A DNA stretch of 64,000 bases from Intestinibacillus massiliensis (GTDB lineage Bacteria; Bacillota; Clostridia; Oscillospirales; Butyricicoccaceae): assembly GCA_029267335.1 (NCBI GenBank), contig JAJUJC010000001.1, positions 372,001-436,000 on the forward strand, given 5' to 3'. The notes below the pieces were generated by a model. The model was given only the letters and a program-made list of their open reading frames with translations. It was not told where the DNA came from and made no database searches. Made by a program: the position numbers and the translations under genes. Position 1 is the first letter of the stretch. Each line of letters opens with the position of its first letter. This document shows positions 1 through 7,984 of the stretch, piece after piece.

Positions 1-64
1 GGTCTGCCTGAATGCCCGCGCCACCGCTCGGATCGGTGCCCGCAATGCTCAATACCGTTGTCAT
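1..64 (-). CDS. thiD: Phosphomethylpyrimidine kinase ThiD, N-terminal fragment cut by the window edge
   Basis: Reading leftward from the ATG at 64-62 gives a peptide that begins MTTVLSIAGTDPSGGAGIQ, the start of a ThiD-type HMP/HMP-P kinase, with the glycine-rich ribokinase-fold start (AGTDPSGGAG). ThiD phosphorylates hydroxymethylpyrimidine and its phosphate for thiamine synthesis. Only about 21 codons are visible. The gene begins 12 bases after the thiE stop and is probably co-transcribed with it. A second, complete thiD lies at 33228-34019, so the genome has at least two copies. Whether this one is fused to another domain cannot be seen. Confidence 0.85.
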   Translation of the reverse strand, partial: MTTVLSIAGTDPSGGAGIQAD

Positions 65-76
65 TGCGTCACCGCC

Positions 77-703
77 TTACAGCGCATCGGCAAGCGTGCG
101 CAGCCGCCGTGCGGCAGCTTCGATATCGGGCTGCGCAAAAATGGCAGAAACCAGCGCCACACCGTCCACACCGCTGCCCGCAAGCTGCGGCAGATTCTGT
201 TCCGTGATCCCGCCGATCGCCACAATCGGAATCGACACCGCACGACAGATTTCTTCCAGTGTATGCCGCGGCAGATGCCCCGCGTCGAGCTTCGTCGAAG
301 TGCAGAACACGCTGCCCGTACCGAGGTAGTCCGCGCCGCTTTCCTGCGCGCGCAGTGCTTCTTCAACCGAATGCGCAGATGTTCCAATATATTTTCCAGC
401 CCCCAGAGTACGGCGCGCCTGTCGGATATCCATATCGCTTTGCCCGACATGCACACCGTCCGCGTCACATGCCGCGGCAATGTCCGGACGGTCGTTGATG
501 ATCAGAGGCACGCCGTATTTCGTGCAAATCGGGCGCAGCGCCCGAGCCTGCGCCAAAAACGCCTCGTCCCCAAGCTGCTTTTCCCGCAGCTGCACAATGG
601 TTGCGCCGCCGCGCAGCGCACATTCGACCGCCTGTTCCAATGTACGACCGTTCAGCCACGCGCGATCCGTGATCGCATAAAGACGCATCAAATTTCGATC
701 CAT
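77..703 (-). CDS. thiE: Thiamine-phosphate synthase ThiE
   Basis: A 208-residue TIM-barrel protein of normal ThiE length that couples HMP pyrophosphate to thiazole phosphate. Family signatures are visible: YAITD near the N-terminus, GGATIVQLREK, LIINDRPDIA, DGVHVGQSDM, GKYIGTSAHS, YLGTGSVF and PIVAIGGI (phosphate binding). An upstream ATG at 724 is in frame, but the start at 703 is preferred because GGGAGG lies 9 bases before it. The gene is followed after 12 bases by a thiD. Its promoter lies at 795-823 and its leader holds two hairpins but no recognisable TPP riboswitch, unlike the other thiamine operon of this window. Confidence 0.95.
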   Translation of the reverse strand: MDRNLMRLYAITDRAWLNGRTLEQAVECALRGGATIVQLREKQLGDEAFLAQARALRPICTKYGVPLIINDRPDIAAACDADGVHVGQSDMDIRQARRTLGAGKYIGTSAHSVEEALRAQESGADYLGTGSVFCTSTKLDAGHLPRHTLEEICRAVSIPIVAIGGITEQNLPQLAGSGVDGVALVSAIFAQPDIEAAARRLRTLADAL

Positions 704-724
704 GATGATAGCCTCCCAACACAA

Positions 725-750
725 AGCGCCGGTGCACGAGGCCCGGCGCT
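725..750 (-). other. GC-rich leader hairpin before thiE
   Basis: Arms AGCGCCGG and CCGGCGCT (8 bp, perfect) enclose a 10-base loop in the mRNA leader, ending 21 bases before the thiE start. It lacks a U-run, so it is not a simple terminator. A smaller hairpin with GCATC/GATGC arms sits at 770-787, at the predicted 5' end of the transcript. Neither matches the TPP aptamer. Regulation or mRNA stability are possible roles, by inference only. Confidence 0.5.
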
Positions 751-794
751 AACATTGACTTTTCCTTTGGCATCTGCTTACCGATGCTTTTTTT

Positions 795-823
795 ATTATA
801 GCAGACATTGTGCGTTCAGACAA
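795..823 (-). promoter_or_regulatory. Sigma-A-type promoter of thiE-thiD
   Basis: On the minus strand TTGTCT (818-823) and a perfect TATAAT (795-800) are separated by exactly 17 bases. Transcription would begin near 788, giving a leader of about 85 bases. The element overlaps the 3' end of the broken GGDEF gene. Confidence 0.75.
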
Positions 824-1435
824 GGGTGGTTCCCTTCGGATCGCGTGCCGGCTTGAGCGGATAACAGTAATGCACGAGCCGCCCTTCGCCCCGCCCCGTT
901 GTCAGCTCCTCAAAGGTCGTGTACACGCGCTGCGCGATCTGTTCGGCAAGTTCGCTTGTCACGTCCACTGGGAGCACAAGATGATAACGCTCTGAAAGGC
1001 ATCATAGTCCTGGCAATAAGAGCCTGCGTGCAGTTCTTCCTCACACAGTTCCTCGCGGATGCGCCGAATATCGCTATGCAATCCACCTTTCAAGCTTTTT
1101 CCCTCACTGTTTTTTTGTTTCCGGCTGTGTTTTCTGCTCACCATATACTCGGCCGTACGCGTGAGCAGCGTTTCGTAGGTATCGTTCTCCTCGCCCAGGC
1201 TGCTCCCGATCATGGTCGACAGCGGGATTCCGTTGCCCTCGCTCTGCTGAAATTCGCGAAACCGGCGCTCGATCATCCAGCAGCGGTCGTCCAGATTACT
1301 CTGCTCCCTAAATCGCGGGCTCAACACCACAAACTCATCACCGCTCATGCACCCCACAATGTCATCGCGCGACGTCATATACTCGAGCAGCTTTGCCACA
1401 TTTTGCAGCAGCCAGTCGCCGCAATATGCGCGTAA
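816..1435 (-). pseudogene. Broken GGDEF-domain gene (5' truncated and frameshifted)
   Basis: The readable part starts in the middle of a diguanylate-cyclase domain (GDWLLQNVAKLLEY, then GCMSGDEFVVLSP) and continues to TAEYMVSRK, the usual end of the domain. The first half of GGDEF (the DxDxFKxxND and GHxxGD region) is absent, with an in-frame stop at 1448-1450. Near 996-1000 one base appears to be missing: the frame A reading ends soon after at a TGA, whereas the next frame continues naturally (LSERYHLVLPVDVTSELAE) for about 65 codons to a TGA at 816-818. The signature is SGDEF rather than GGDEF. An inactive remnant of a signalling protein is the best reading. A sequencing error could explain the frameshift but not the missing N-terminus. 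Confidence 0.75.
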
Positions 1436-1531
1436 CGGTTGAGGAATTTACTGGTAACCCTATGCTTTTCACGGGCAACCTGTTATACTGAAAGCAAGTC
1501 ATTCCACAACGAATAAAGTGAGGAGATCAAA

Positions 1532-1879
1532 ATGCTGTTTGTCTGTTATCCCAAATGCTCGACCTGCCAGAAAGCCCGTGCATTTCTCGACGCACGCGGC
1601 GCACAATACACGCTGCGGGACATCAAGCTCGAGCATCCGACCGAAGAAGAGCTGCGCCTGTGGCACCAGAAAAGCGGTCTGCCGCTCAAGCGCTTTTTCA
1701 ATACGAGCGGGCTGCAATATAAAGCGCTCGGACTTGCGCAAAAGCTGCCGACCATGAGCGAGGACGAACAGTTTGCACTGCTCGCGACCGACGGCATGCT
1801 CGTTAAGCGTCCGATCGTCGTGACAAATGACTTTGTGCTCGTCGGTTTCCGCGAAGCGGACTGGTCTGCGCGCGTGTAA
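1532..1879 (+). CDS. ArsC/Spx-family thioredoxin-fold protein
   Basis: A 115-residue protein of the ArsC/YusI/Spx family. The N-terminus carries a redox motif, CYPKCSTCQKA, with a CxxC-like pair after the first beta strand, and the C-terminal half has KRPIVV, typical of the glutaredoxin-like fold of this family. GAGGAG stands 8 bases before the ATG at 1532, and a TATACT -10 box lies at 1484-1489. No ars genes are near, so arsenate reduction is unlikely to be shown by context. It lacks the RPB-binding features needed to call it Spx. It is transcribed alone and ends in a strong terminator shared with the convergent rex unit. Confidence 0.85.
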   Translation: MLFVCYPKCSTCQKARAFLDARGAQYTLRDIKLEHPTEEELRLWHQKSGLPLKRFFNTSGLQYKALGLAQKLPTMSEDEQFALLATDGMLVKRPIVVTNDFVLVGFREADWSARV

Positions 1880-1900
1880 CACGGTTCTGTCGATGACAAA

Positions 1901-1940
1901 CAGCCCCCTGCCGCATCTGTTCCGATGCGGCAGGGGGCTG
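1901..1940. terminator. Bidirectional intrinsic terminator
   Basis: A 16-bp perfect stem (CAGCCCCCTGCCGCAT and its complement) with an 8-base loop and short T-tracts on both sides lies between the convergent ArsC-like gene and rex. It probably ends both transcripts. Confidence 0.85.
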
Positions 1941-1990
1941 TTTATGGTTGATTGCATAATAAAGATCACGAGGACGGCTGATCCGCGGTA

Positions 1991-2632
1991 TCATCCCTCG
2001 TCCGCCTGGTCGACGCGATAGCACAGCGTCATCAGGCTGTCCGAGAAATGCACATTTTCGACCGGTATACCCAGTCCTTCCAGATGAATATCCTCACCGG
2101 TGAAATTCCACAGGCCCTTGATCCCGTGCGCGACCAGTGTGCGCGCCATTTCCGGCGCAAGTCCCCGTGGCACGGTGAGTACGGCAATATCCGGCTGATG
2201 TCTGGACACATAGTCGTACAGTTCCGCCGTATCGCGCACGGTCACACCGCCGGGTTCTGTGCCGATGACGGTCTTGTCCACGTCGAACGCGCACAGCAGG
2301 CGAAAGCCCGACGCGCCAAAGCGGAAGTTCTTGATGAGTGCGCGACCGATGTTGCCGACGCCGACCAAAACTGCCGTGCGACCGCGGTCGATGCCGAGAA
2401 TATCCGCAAGTTCTTCCTTGAGTTTAGCAACATTGTAGCCGTATCCCTGCTGACCGAATCCGCCGAAGCAGTTAAAATCCTGCCGGATCTGCGAGGCGGT
2501 CAATCCCATGCGTTCTGCGAGCGCACGGGAGGAAATGCGTTGTACCCCTTCGACCTGGAGGTCACAGATATGGCGATAATAACGAGGGATACGCTGTATC
2601 ACCGCTCTTGAGATGTCTTTCCTATTTGCCAA
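1991..2632 (-). CDS. rex: Redox-sensing transcriptional repressor Rex
   Basis: A 213-residue Rex protein: an N-terminal winged helix (RIPRYYRHICDL, then SSRALAERMGLTASQIRQDF), followed by a Rossmann domain with VLVGVGNIGRAL that binds NADH/NAD. Rex represses fermentation and redox genes until NADH rises. The start is TTG, supported by GGAGG 8 bases upstream; no ATG fits as well. It lies 34 bases after the isocitrate dehydrogenase gene on the same strand, so a transcript acn-icd-rex is likely. It ends before the terminator at 1901-1940. I found no full Rex operator upstream of this unit. Confidence 0.95.
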   Translation of the reverse strand: MANRKDISRAVIQRIPRYYRHICDLQVEGVQRISSRALAERMGLTASQIRQDFNCFGGFGQQGYGYNVAKLKEELADILGIDRGRTAVLVGVGNIGRALIKNFRFGASGFRLLCAFDVDKTVIGTEPGGVTVRDTAELYDYVSRHQPDIAVLTVPRGLAPEMARTLVAHGIKGLWNFTGEDIHLEGLGIPVENVHFSDSLMTLCYRVDQADEG

Positions 2633-2666
2633 AACGTAAGCCTCCAGACTGATTTACCGACGATGT

Positions 2667-3827
2667 TTAGAGCGCAGCGACCGTGTCCAGCACGAAGTCT
2701 GTAAACTGCTCCGCTGTCGCGCCCGTATCACGTCCGGTGATCGTGTATTTTTTGTCTTCAAACATGCAGTGATCGAGTGCGCGATCGAGCTTCTTTGCTT
2801 TGTCGATCTGACCGATGTGCTCGAGCAGCATCACAGCCGCACGCAGCATGGACGCCGGGTCAGCGTACTGACCACGCCCCTCCGCGACCATACGCGGCGC
2901 AGAGCCGTGGATCGCCTCGAACATTGCGTAGCGCTTGCCGATGTTTGCAGAGCCGGCAGTGCCGACGCCGCCCATCATTTCCGCCGCCTCGTCGGTGATG
3001 ATGTCGCCGTAGAGGTTGGGCAGCACGACGACCTGGAAATCGCGGCGGCGCTTCTCGTCGATGAGCTTTGCCGTCATGATGTCGATATACCAGTCGTCAA
3101 AGGTGATCTCGGGGTATTCCTCCGCGATCTTCTGGCAGGTCTTGAGGAACTTGCCGTCAGTCGTCTTGATGATATTCGCCTTGGTCACGCAGGTGACACG
3201 GGTTCTGCCCGCCGCGCGCGCATAATCGAACGCCAGACGCGCGATACGGTCACAGCCCTGTGCGGTCGCAATGGTGAAGTCGATGAACAGATCGTCGTTA
3301 TACGCGACGCCCTGACTGCCGACCGCATAACCGCCCTCGGTGTTCTCGCGGTAGAAGCGCCAGTCGATGCCCTCCTCGGGGATCTTGACCGGACGCACGT
3401 TTGCGAACAGATCGAGTTCCTTGCGCATGGCGACGTTTGCGGATTCGACATTGGGCCACGGATCGCCCGCACGCGGGGTCGTGGTCGGTCCCTTGAGGAT
3501 GACATGGCAGCTCTTGAGTTCCTCGAGCGTGTCCGGGGGGATTGCACAGCCAAGCTCGGCGCGGCGCTCGATCGTCAGACCGTCGATTTCCTTAAACTCC
3601 ACCTTGCCCGCAGCGACCTCGTCCGCAAGCAGCACGCGCAGCGCCTTTTCCGCCATTGCCGTGATCATGGGGCCGATACCGTCGCCGCCGCACACGCCGA
3701 TAATGATTTTATCGAGCTTTGCATAGTCGACAAAGTCCCCCTGCTGCTTCATGCGCTCGATGCGCTCAAGCTGGCTACGGATGATTTTCTCGTATTTTGC
3801 AATCGCTTCCTGAGAGATGGTTTCCAT
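2667..3827 (-). CDS. icd: Isocitrate/isopropylmalate-family dehydrogenase, probably NAD-dependent isocitrate dehydrogenase
   Basis: A 386-residue beta-decarboxylating dehydrogenase. Visible motifs: GDGIGPMI, the substrate loop SANVAMRKELDLFANVRP, GGYAVG, VVLPNLYGDIITDEAAEMMGG (metal and substrate Asp residues) and HGSAPRM. The lack of the Lys-Tyr pair that follows this HGTAP-like motif in NADP enzymes suggests NAD use (inference). About 45 residues precede the usual N-terminus, a feature of a clostridial subgroup. The start at 3827 has GGGAG upstream. Coupling to aconitase, 62 bases upstream, argues for isocitrate rather than isopropylmalate; no leu genes are near. Likely role: 2-oxoglutarate for glutamate. 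Confidence 0.88.
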   Translation of the reverse strand: METISQEAIAKYEKIIRSQLERIERMKQQGDFVDYAKLDKIIIGVCGGDGIGPMITAMAEKALRVLLADEVAAGKVEFKEIDGLTIERRAELGCAIPPDTLEELKSCHVILKGPTTTPRAGDPWPNVESANVAMRKELDLFANVRPVKIPEEGIDWRFYRENTEGGYAVGSQGVAYNDDLFIDFTIATAQGCDRIARLAFDYARAAGRTRVTCVTKANIIKTTDGKFLKTCQKIAEEYPEITFDDWYIDIMTAKLIDEKRRRDFQVVVLPNLYGDIITDEAAEMMGGVGTAGSANIGKRYAMFEAIHGSAPRMVAEGRGQYADPASMLRAAVMLLEHIGQIDKAKKLDRALDHCMFEDKKYTITGRDTGATAEQFTDFVLDTVAAL

Positions 3828-3889
3828 ATTGAATACTCCCTTAGATAGATAATATTTTAACGATGGTTTGCACACTTGTCAAGTGCAGC

Positions 3890-5812
3890 TTACTTTGCTT
3901 GCTGCTTGGCATAGTTGAGCGTGCCGCCCGCAAGCAGCGCCGCGCGCTGACGGTCGGATACCTCGCAGTCCGCCATAAAGGCCCTGCCGCCTACCTGAAC
4001 CGTAATCTGGCTGCCGTTTTTGACCTCTTCGAGCACATGGGGCAGCGTGATCGTATTACCGAGTGCGACCGCGTCATAATCTGCCGGATCGGCAAAGGTG
4101 AGCGGCAGAATGCCGGAGTTTACGAGATTTGCCTTGTGGATGCGTGCAAAGGACTTCGCGAGCACCGCCTTGACCCCAAGATACAGCGGCACCAGTGCGG
4201 CGTGCTCACGCGACGAGCCCTGCCCGTAGTTCGCGCCGCCGATGATGACGCCGCCACCCTCCTGCTTGCAGCGCTCGGGGAACTTGGGATCCACGTTGAT
4301 GAAGCAATAGTTGGAGTAATACGGAATGTTCGAGCGATACGGCAGTAGCTTTGCGCCCGCGGGCAGGATGTGATCGGTCGTGATGTTGTCCTCGGTCTTG
4401 AGCACGATCTTACCCGTGTAGGATGCCTCAAGCGCGCTTCCGAGCGGGAACGGATGGATATTCGGACCGCGCACGACCTCAACATCCTCCGGGTGCTCTG
4501 CGGGCTTGATGATCATATCGTCGTTAATATCAAAGTGCGTGGGCATGTCGATCTGCGGCATGTCACCCAGCGTGCACGGATCGGTCAGCACGCCCGCGAT
4601 TGCGGAAGCTGCTGCGGTTTCCGGCGAAACCAGATAGATCTTCGCGTCCTGTGTGCCCGACCGACCCTCAAAGTTGCGGTTGAACGTGCGCAGCGACACA
4701 CCGGCGGATTCCGGAGATTGTCCCATGCCGATGCACGGGCCGCAGGCACATTCGAGGATACGCGCGCCCGCCGCGATGATGTCCGACAGTGCGCCGTTCT
4801 TGGCGAGCATGTTGAACACCTGCATCGAACCGGGGCTGATGGTCAGCGAGACATCCGGATGCACACGTTTGCCCTTGAGGATCGCCGCGACCTTCATCAT
4901 GTCATAGTAGGAAGAGTTCGTGCACGAGCCGATGCACACCTGATTGACCTTAATCGCACCGATGCCCTCGATCGTTTCCACGTTGTCGGGCATATGCGGC
5001 TTTGCCGCGAGCGGCTTAAGCGTGTTCAGGTCGATGGTGAGCTCCTCATCATAGACCGCGTCAGGGTCGGATGCAAGCGGAACCCATACATCACCCCGTC
5101 CCTGCGCCTCGAGGAACGCACGGGTCACGTCATCAGAGGGGAAAACCGAGGTCGTCGCGCCCAGTTCTGCGCCCATATTGGTGATCGTCGCGCGTTCCGG
5201 CACGGACAGCGTTGCCACGCCCTCGCCCGCGTACTCGATGATCTTGCCCACGCCGCCCTTGACGCTCATGCGGCGCAGCACCTCAAGAATAATGTCCTTG
5301 GCCGATACCCACGGCTTGAGCGCGCCGGTCAGCGTGACCCGCACCATCTTTGGCATCGGGATATAGTATGCTCCGCCGCCCATCGCGACCGCAACGTCCA
5401 GGCCGCCCGCGCCGAAGGCAAGCATGCCGATGCCGCCACCGGTCGGGGTGTGGCTGTCCGAGCCGATCAGAGTCTTGCCGGGCGCACCGAAACGCTCAAG
5501 GTGCACCTGATGGCAGATGCCGTTGCCTGCCTTGGAGTAGTAAATGCCGTGTTTGCGTGCGACCGTGCCGATATACTTGTGGTCGTCCGCGTTTTCAAAG
5601 CCGGATTGCAGGGTATTATGGTCGATATAGGCGACCGAGCGCTCGGTCTTGACCTGATCGACGCCCATGGCTTCAAACTGCAGATATGCCATGGTACCGG
5701 TCGCATCCTGCGTCAGCGTCTGGTCGATGCGCAGACCGATCTCCTGCCCCGGGAGCATTTCCCCGTCGACCAGATGCGCGGCGAGGATCTTCTCCGCTAT
5801 TGTTTTACCCAT
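3890..5812 (-). CDS. acn: Aconitate hydratase
   Basis: A 640-residue aconitase-superfamily enzyme converting citrate to isocitrate, of the shorter bacterial type found in Firmicutes. The [4Fe-4S] cysteines are visible in CIGSCTNS and CGPCIGMGQSP. Other signatures are GSDSHTPTGGGIGM, NTITL in the swivel domain, and IIGGANYGQGSSREHAA. Two ATGs lie two codons apart. The second (5812) is preferred because AGGAG is 8 bases before it and only 2 bases before the first. The gene heads an apparent operon with icd and rex. Together with a citrate synthase not seen here it would make 2-oxoglutarate by the oxidative branch. Confidence 0.95.
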   Translation of the reverse strand: MGKTIAEKILAAHLVDGEMLPGQEIGLRIDQTLTQDATGTMAYLQFEAMGVDQVKTERSVAYIDHNTLQSGFENADDHKYIGTVARKHGIYYSKAGNGICHQVHLERFGAPGKTLIGSDSHTPTGGGIGMLAFGAGGLDVAVAMGGGAYYIPMPKMVRVTLTGALKPWVSAKDIILEVLRRMSVKGGVGKIIEYAGEGVATLSVPERATITNMGAELGATTSVFPSDDVTRAFLEAQGRGDVWVPLASDPDAVYDEELTIDLNTLKPLAAKPHMPDNVETIEGIGAIKVNQVCIGSCTNSSYYDMMKVAAILKGKRVHPDVSLTISPGSMQVFNMLAKNGALSDIIAAGARILECACGPCIGMGQSPESAGVSLRTFNRNFEGRSGTQDAKIYLVSPETAAASAIAGVLTDPCTLGDMPQIDMPTHFDINDDMIIKPAEHPEDVEVVRGPNIHPFPLGSALEASYTGKIVLKTEDNITTDHILPAGAKLLPYRSNIPYYSNYCFINVDPKFPERCKQEGGGVIIGGANYGQGSSREHAALVPLYLGVKAVLAKSFARIHKANLVNSGILPLTFADPADYDAVALGNTITLPHVLEEVKNGSQITVQVGGRAFMADCEVSDRQRAALLAGGTLNYAKQQAK

Positions 5813-5946
5813 GTTCATCGCTCCTAAAATTGTTACCTAAGGATGGCGGCTTCCACAGCCTTCTCCACGCCGCTACAGGGAGCGCCGTGCCCATTCAAAA
5901 AAGCAGGTACATGCGTGCTCTTTCTCCGCGCAAAAAGCGCAGTAAA

Positions 5947-5971
5947 AAAAGAGGTCGGCACGACCTCTTTT
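5947..5971 (-). terminator. Intrinsic terminator after tsaD
   Basis: On the minus strand, an AAAGAGGTCG / CGACCTCTTT stem with a very short loop is followed by seven Ts, a few bases after the tsaD stop. It separates the polA-to-tsaD transcript from acn. Confidence 0.9.
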
Positions 5972-5974
5972 ATT

Positions 5975-7036
5975 TTAACGCATTTTTTGACGTTTGACCA
6001 GTGCTTCCTTGTTGCTTTTTTCACAAATATTTTCACAAATGTCTGCGGTCGCAAAAGCGTTTTGCGAGGTCTCACCGCGCACGCCCGCGCAAAATTCATA
6101 ATATGCCTGACTGCCGATCATCGCGGCGTTGTCCCCGCAAAGCGAAAGCGGCGGCAGATAAAGCGTCGCACCGGTGCGCTGCGCCATGTCCTTGAGTGCC
6201 GCGCGCAGCACGGAATTTGCCGCAACGCCGCCCGCACAGGAGACCTTACGCAGTCCGGTCTGCCGCAGCGCAAGTTCCAGGCGCGGCACGAGCGTTTCGG
6301 TCACTGCATGACAGAACGACGCGGCAAGCCCCTCGCGGTCGAGCGGTTCGCCCTTCTGCTCGGCGTTGTGCGCGAGATTGATGACCGCAGTCTTAAGCCC
6401 GGAAAAGGAGCAATCGAGCGGCGCGTCCTTGATCTGGGAATGCGGCAGCTTGTAGCGCGCCGGGTCGCCGTGCTGCGCCAGTGCGTCGATCTTCGGGCCG
6501 CCGGGATAGCCCACGCCGAGCACGCGCGCGACCTTGTCGAACGCTTCGCCCGCCGCATCGTCCCGCGTACCGCCGAGAATTGTAAAGCTCGTATAATCGT
6601 CCACACGCACGAGCATGGAGTGTCCGCCCGACGCGACCAGTGTCAAAAACGGCGGCTGCAAATCCGGAAACGCAAGATAATTCGCTGCAATATGCCCGCG
6701 GATATGATGCACGGGCATAAACGGCTTGCCCAATGCATAAGCGTAGGACTTGCCGAAATTTGCGCCGACGAGCAGCGCGCCGATCAGTCCGGGCGCACAG
6801 GTCGCGGCGACCGCGTCGAGCGCGTCTGCCTTCATCCCCGCATCACGCAGCGCAAGCTCAGTCACACGGCAGATCGCCTCCATATGCCGCCGCGACGCGA
6901 TCTCGGGCACGACGCCGCCATACAGCGCATGCGTTTCGACCTGCGTATCGACAATATTGGATAAAATGGTTCTTCCGTCCTCGATGACCGCCGCGGCGGT
7001 CTCATCGCACGAGGACTCGATTGCTAAAATTCGCAT
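5975..7036 (-). CDS. tsaD: tRNA N6-adenosine threonylcarbamoyltransferase TsaD
   Basis: A 353-residue ASKHA-fold protein that transfers the threonylcarbamoyl group to A37 of ANN-decoding tRNAs with TsaB and TsaE. Signatures: AIESSCDETAAAVI at the N-terminus, the metal-binding HMEA and HHIRGHIAAN histidines, ASGGHS, and CAGGVAANSVLR plus LCGDNAAMIG near the C-terminus. About fifteen lysine- and arginine-containing residues follow the usual end. It sits downstream of rimI and an acetyltransferase, a common partner of tsa genes, but tsaB and tsaE are not next to it. A strong terminator follows. Confidence 0.96.
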   Translation of the reverse strand: MRILAIESSCDETAAAVIEDGRTILSNIVDTQVETHALYGGVVPEIASRRHMEAICRVTELALRDAGMKADALDAVAATCAPGLIGALLVGANFGKSYAYALGKPFMPVHHIRGHIAANYLAFPDLQPPFLTLVASGGHSMLVRVDDYTSFTILGGTRDDAAGEAFDKVARVLGVGYPGGPKIDALAQHGDPARYKLPHSQIKDAPLDCSFSGLKTAVINLAHNAEQKGEPLDREGLAASFCHAVTETLVPRLELALRQTGLRKVSCAGGVAANSVLRAALKDMAQRTGATLYLPPLSLCGDNAAMIGSQAYYEFCAGVRGETSQNAFATADICENICEKSNKEALVKRQKMR

Positions 7037-7081
7037 GTTTTCACCTGAATCTCTGTTTTGTCACCTTTCTTGTGTCCTGTT

Positions 7082-7546
7082 TCAGCGCATCGTGCCGTCG
7101 GAAATGGTTTTACCCATACAGCACACGGTCTCGTCGTCGACATATGAGCCGTAACGTGTGATTTGGGCATAGCCTAGCGCGCGATAGCACGCAATCGCAT
7201 GCGGCATGTCTCCGGCGGTCTCAAGAACCATGCGGTGTGCGCCGGTCGCGGCGGCATGGGTTTCCAGTGCGGTGACGATCCGCGCTGCCACGCCGCTTCT
7301 GCGCGCCGCAGCACGCACATAAACGCGCTTCAGTTCCGCTGTCACCTCATCGAGCGCACGCCAGCACCCACAGCCGACCGGTTCTTTGCCTTCGTACGCG
7401 ACGACCGCGCACGAAACACCGGCAATGCTGTTTCTGCCGCGGTAATTTTCATATTCTACCCCGTATCGTTGTACGAACCAGTCGTCCAGTTCGTCGATCA
7501 GCGCACGCAGATCCGTATTGTCTAAATCGACAAATTTCAGTTCCAT
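7082..7546 (-). CDS. GNAT-family acetyltransferase
   Basis: A 154-residue GNAT protein. The central region shows the acetyl-CoA-binding pattern RVYVRAAARRSGVAARIVTALE and the C-terminal motif ACYRALGYAQI. The N-terminal part (FVDLDNTDLRALIDELDDWFVQRYG) matches the form of small cytosolic GNATs. The ATG directly follows the TAG stop of rimI, so translation is probably coupled. It lies between rimI and tsaD in the same transcript. The substrate cannot be told from the sequence. Confidence 0.85.
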   Translation of the reverse strand: MELKFVDLDNTDLRALIDELDDWFVQRYGVEYENYRGRNSIAGVSCAVVAYEGKEPVGCGCWRALDEVTAELKRVYVRAAARRSGVAARIVTALETHAAATGAHRMVLETAGDMPHAIACYRALGYAQITRYGSYVDDETVCCMGKTISDGTMR

Positions 7547-7984
7547 CTATAGATCCCTCGTCATGAGCAGCGCATCCTCGCACGGCGCGCTGTAGTAATT
7601 TCGTCTTGTGCCGACCGGACGGAAGCCCGCTTGTTCATACAGCGCGATCGCGGGCGCATTGGACACACGCACCTCGAGTGTGACAAACGAAAGCGCACGC
7701 GCGCGCGCGCTTTCGAGCAGCGCGGCGACGAGCGTCCTGCCTACGCCCTGTCGGCGCGCGGCGGGATCGGCGGCAACATTCGTGATATAGCCCTCATCGA
7801 GCACGGTCTGACAGCCCACATAGCCGAGCACCTCGCCTGCCTCCCCTTCCGCGACCAGAAACAGCGCGGCGGGATTGTCCAGTTCCTCACGCAGGGACTG
7901 CTCGCTCCACGGCTCGGAAAAGCATACCTTTTCCAGCGCGGCAAGTGCGGCAAGATGCCCTTCCCGCATCGTTTCGATCTTCAT
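7547..7984 (-). CDS. rimI: Ribosomal-protein-alanine N-acetyltransferase RimI
   Basis: A 145-residue GNAT enzyme of RimI size that acetylates the N-terminal alanine of ribosomal protein S18. The CoA pyrophosphate-binding loop is ADPAARRQGVGRTLV, followed by LEVRVSNAPAIALYEQAGF, the RimI-type catalytic and C-terminal motif, and PWSEQSLREELDN near the N-terminus. The ATG overlaps the stop of the phosphatase gene by four bases. Placement before tsaD is conserved in many Firmicutes. Some bacterial RimI proteins act on other substrates, so S18 is inferred from family. Confidence 0.9.
   Translation of the reverse strand: MKIETMREGHLAALAALEKVCFSEPWSEQSLREELDNPAALFLVAEGEAGEVLGYVGCQTVLDEGYITNVAADPAARRQGVGRTLVAALLESARARALSFVTLEVRVSNAPAIALYEQAGFRPVGTRRNYYSAPCEDALLMTRDL

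Noticed and set aside
704-800. TPP riboswitch in the thiE leader
   Set aside because: The CTGAGA and CCTGAT...GGATAATGCC blocks are missing, and the leader is too short for the aptamer plus an expression platform.
1532-1879. Arsenic-resistance locus
   Set aside because: The protein is of the ArsC/Spx fold but no arsR, arsB or arsA is present; a general redox role is as likely.
5820-5840. Rex operator upstream of acn
   Set aside because: Only a TTGTTA half-site is present; the second arm of the Rex box is absent.
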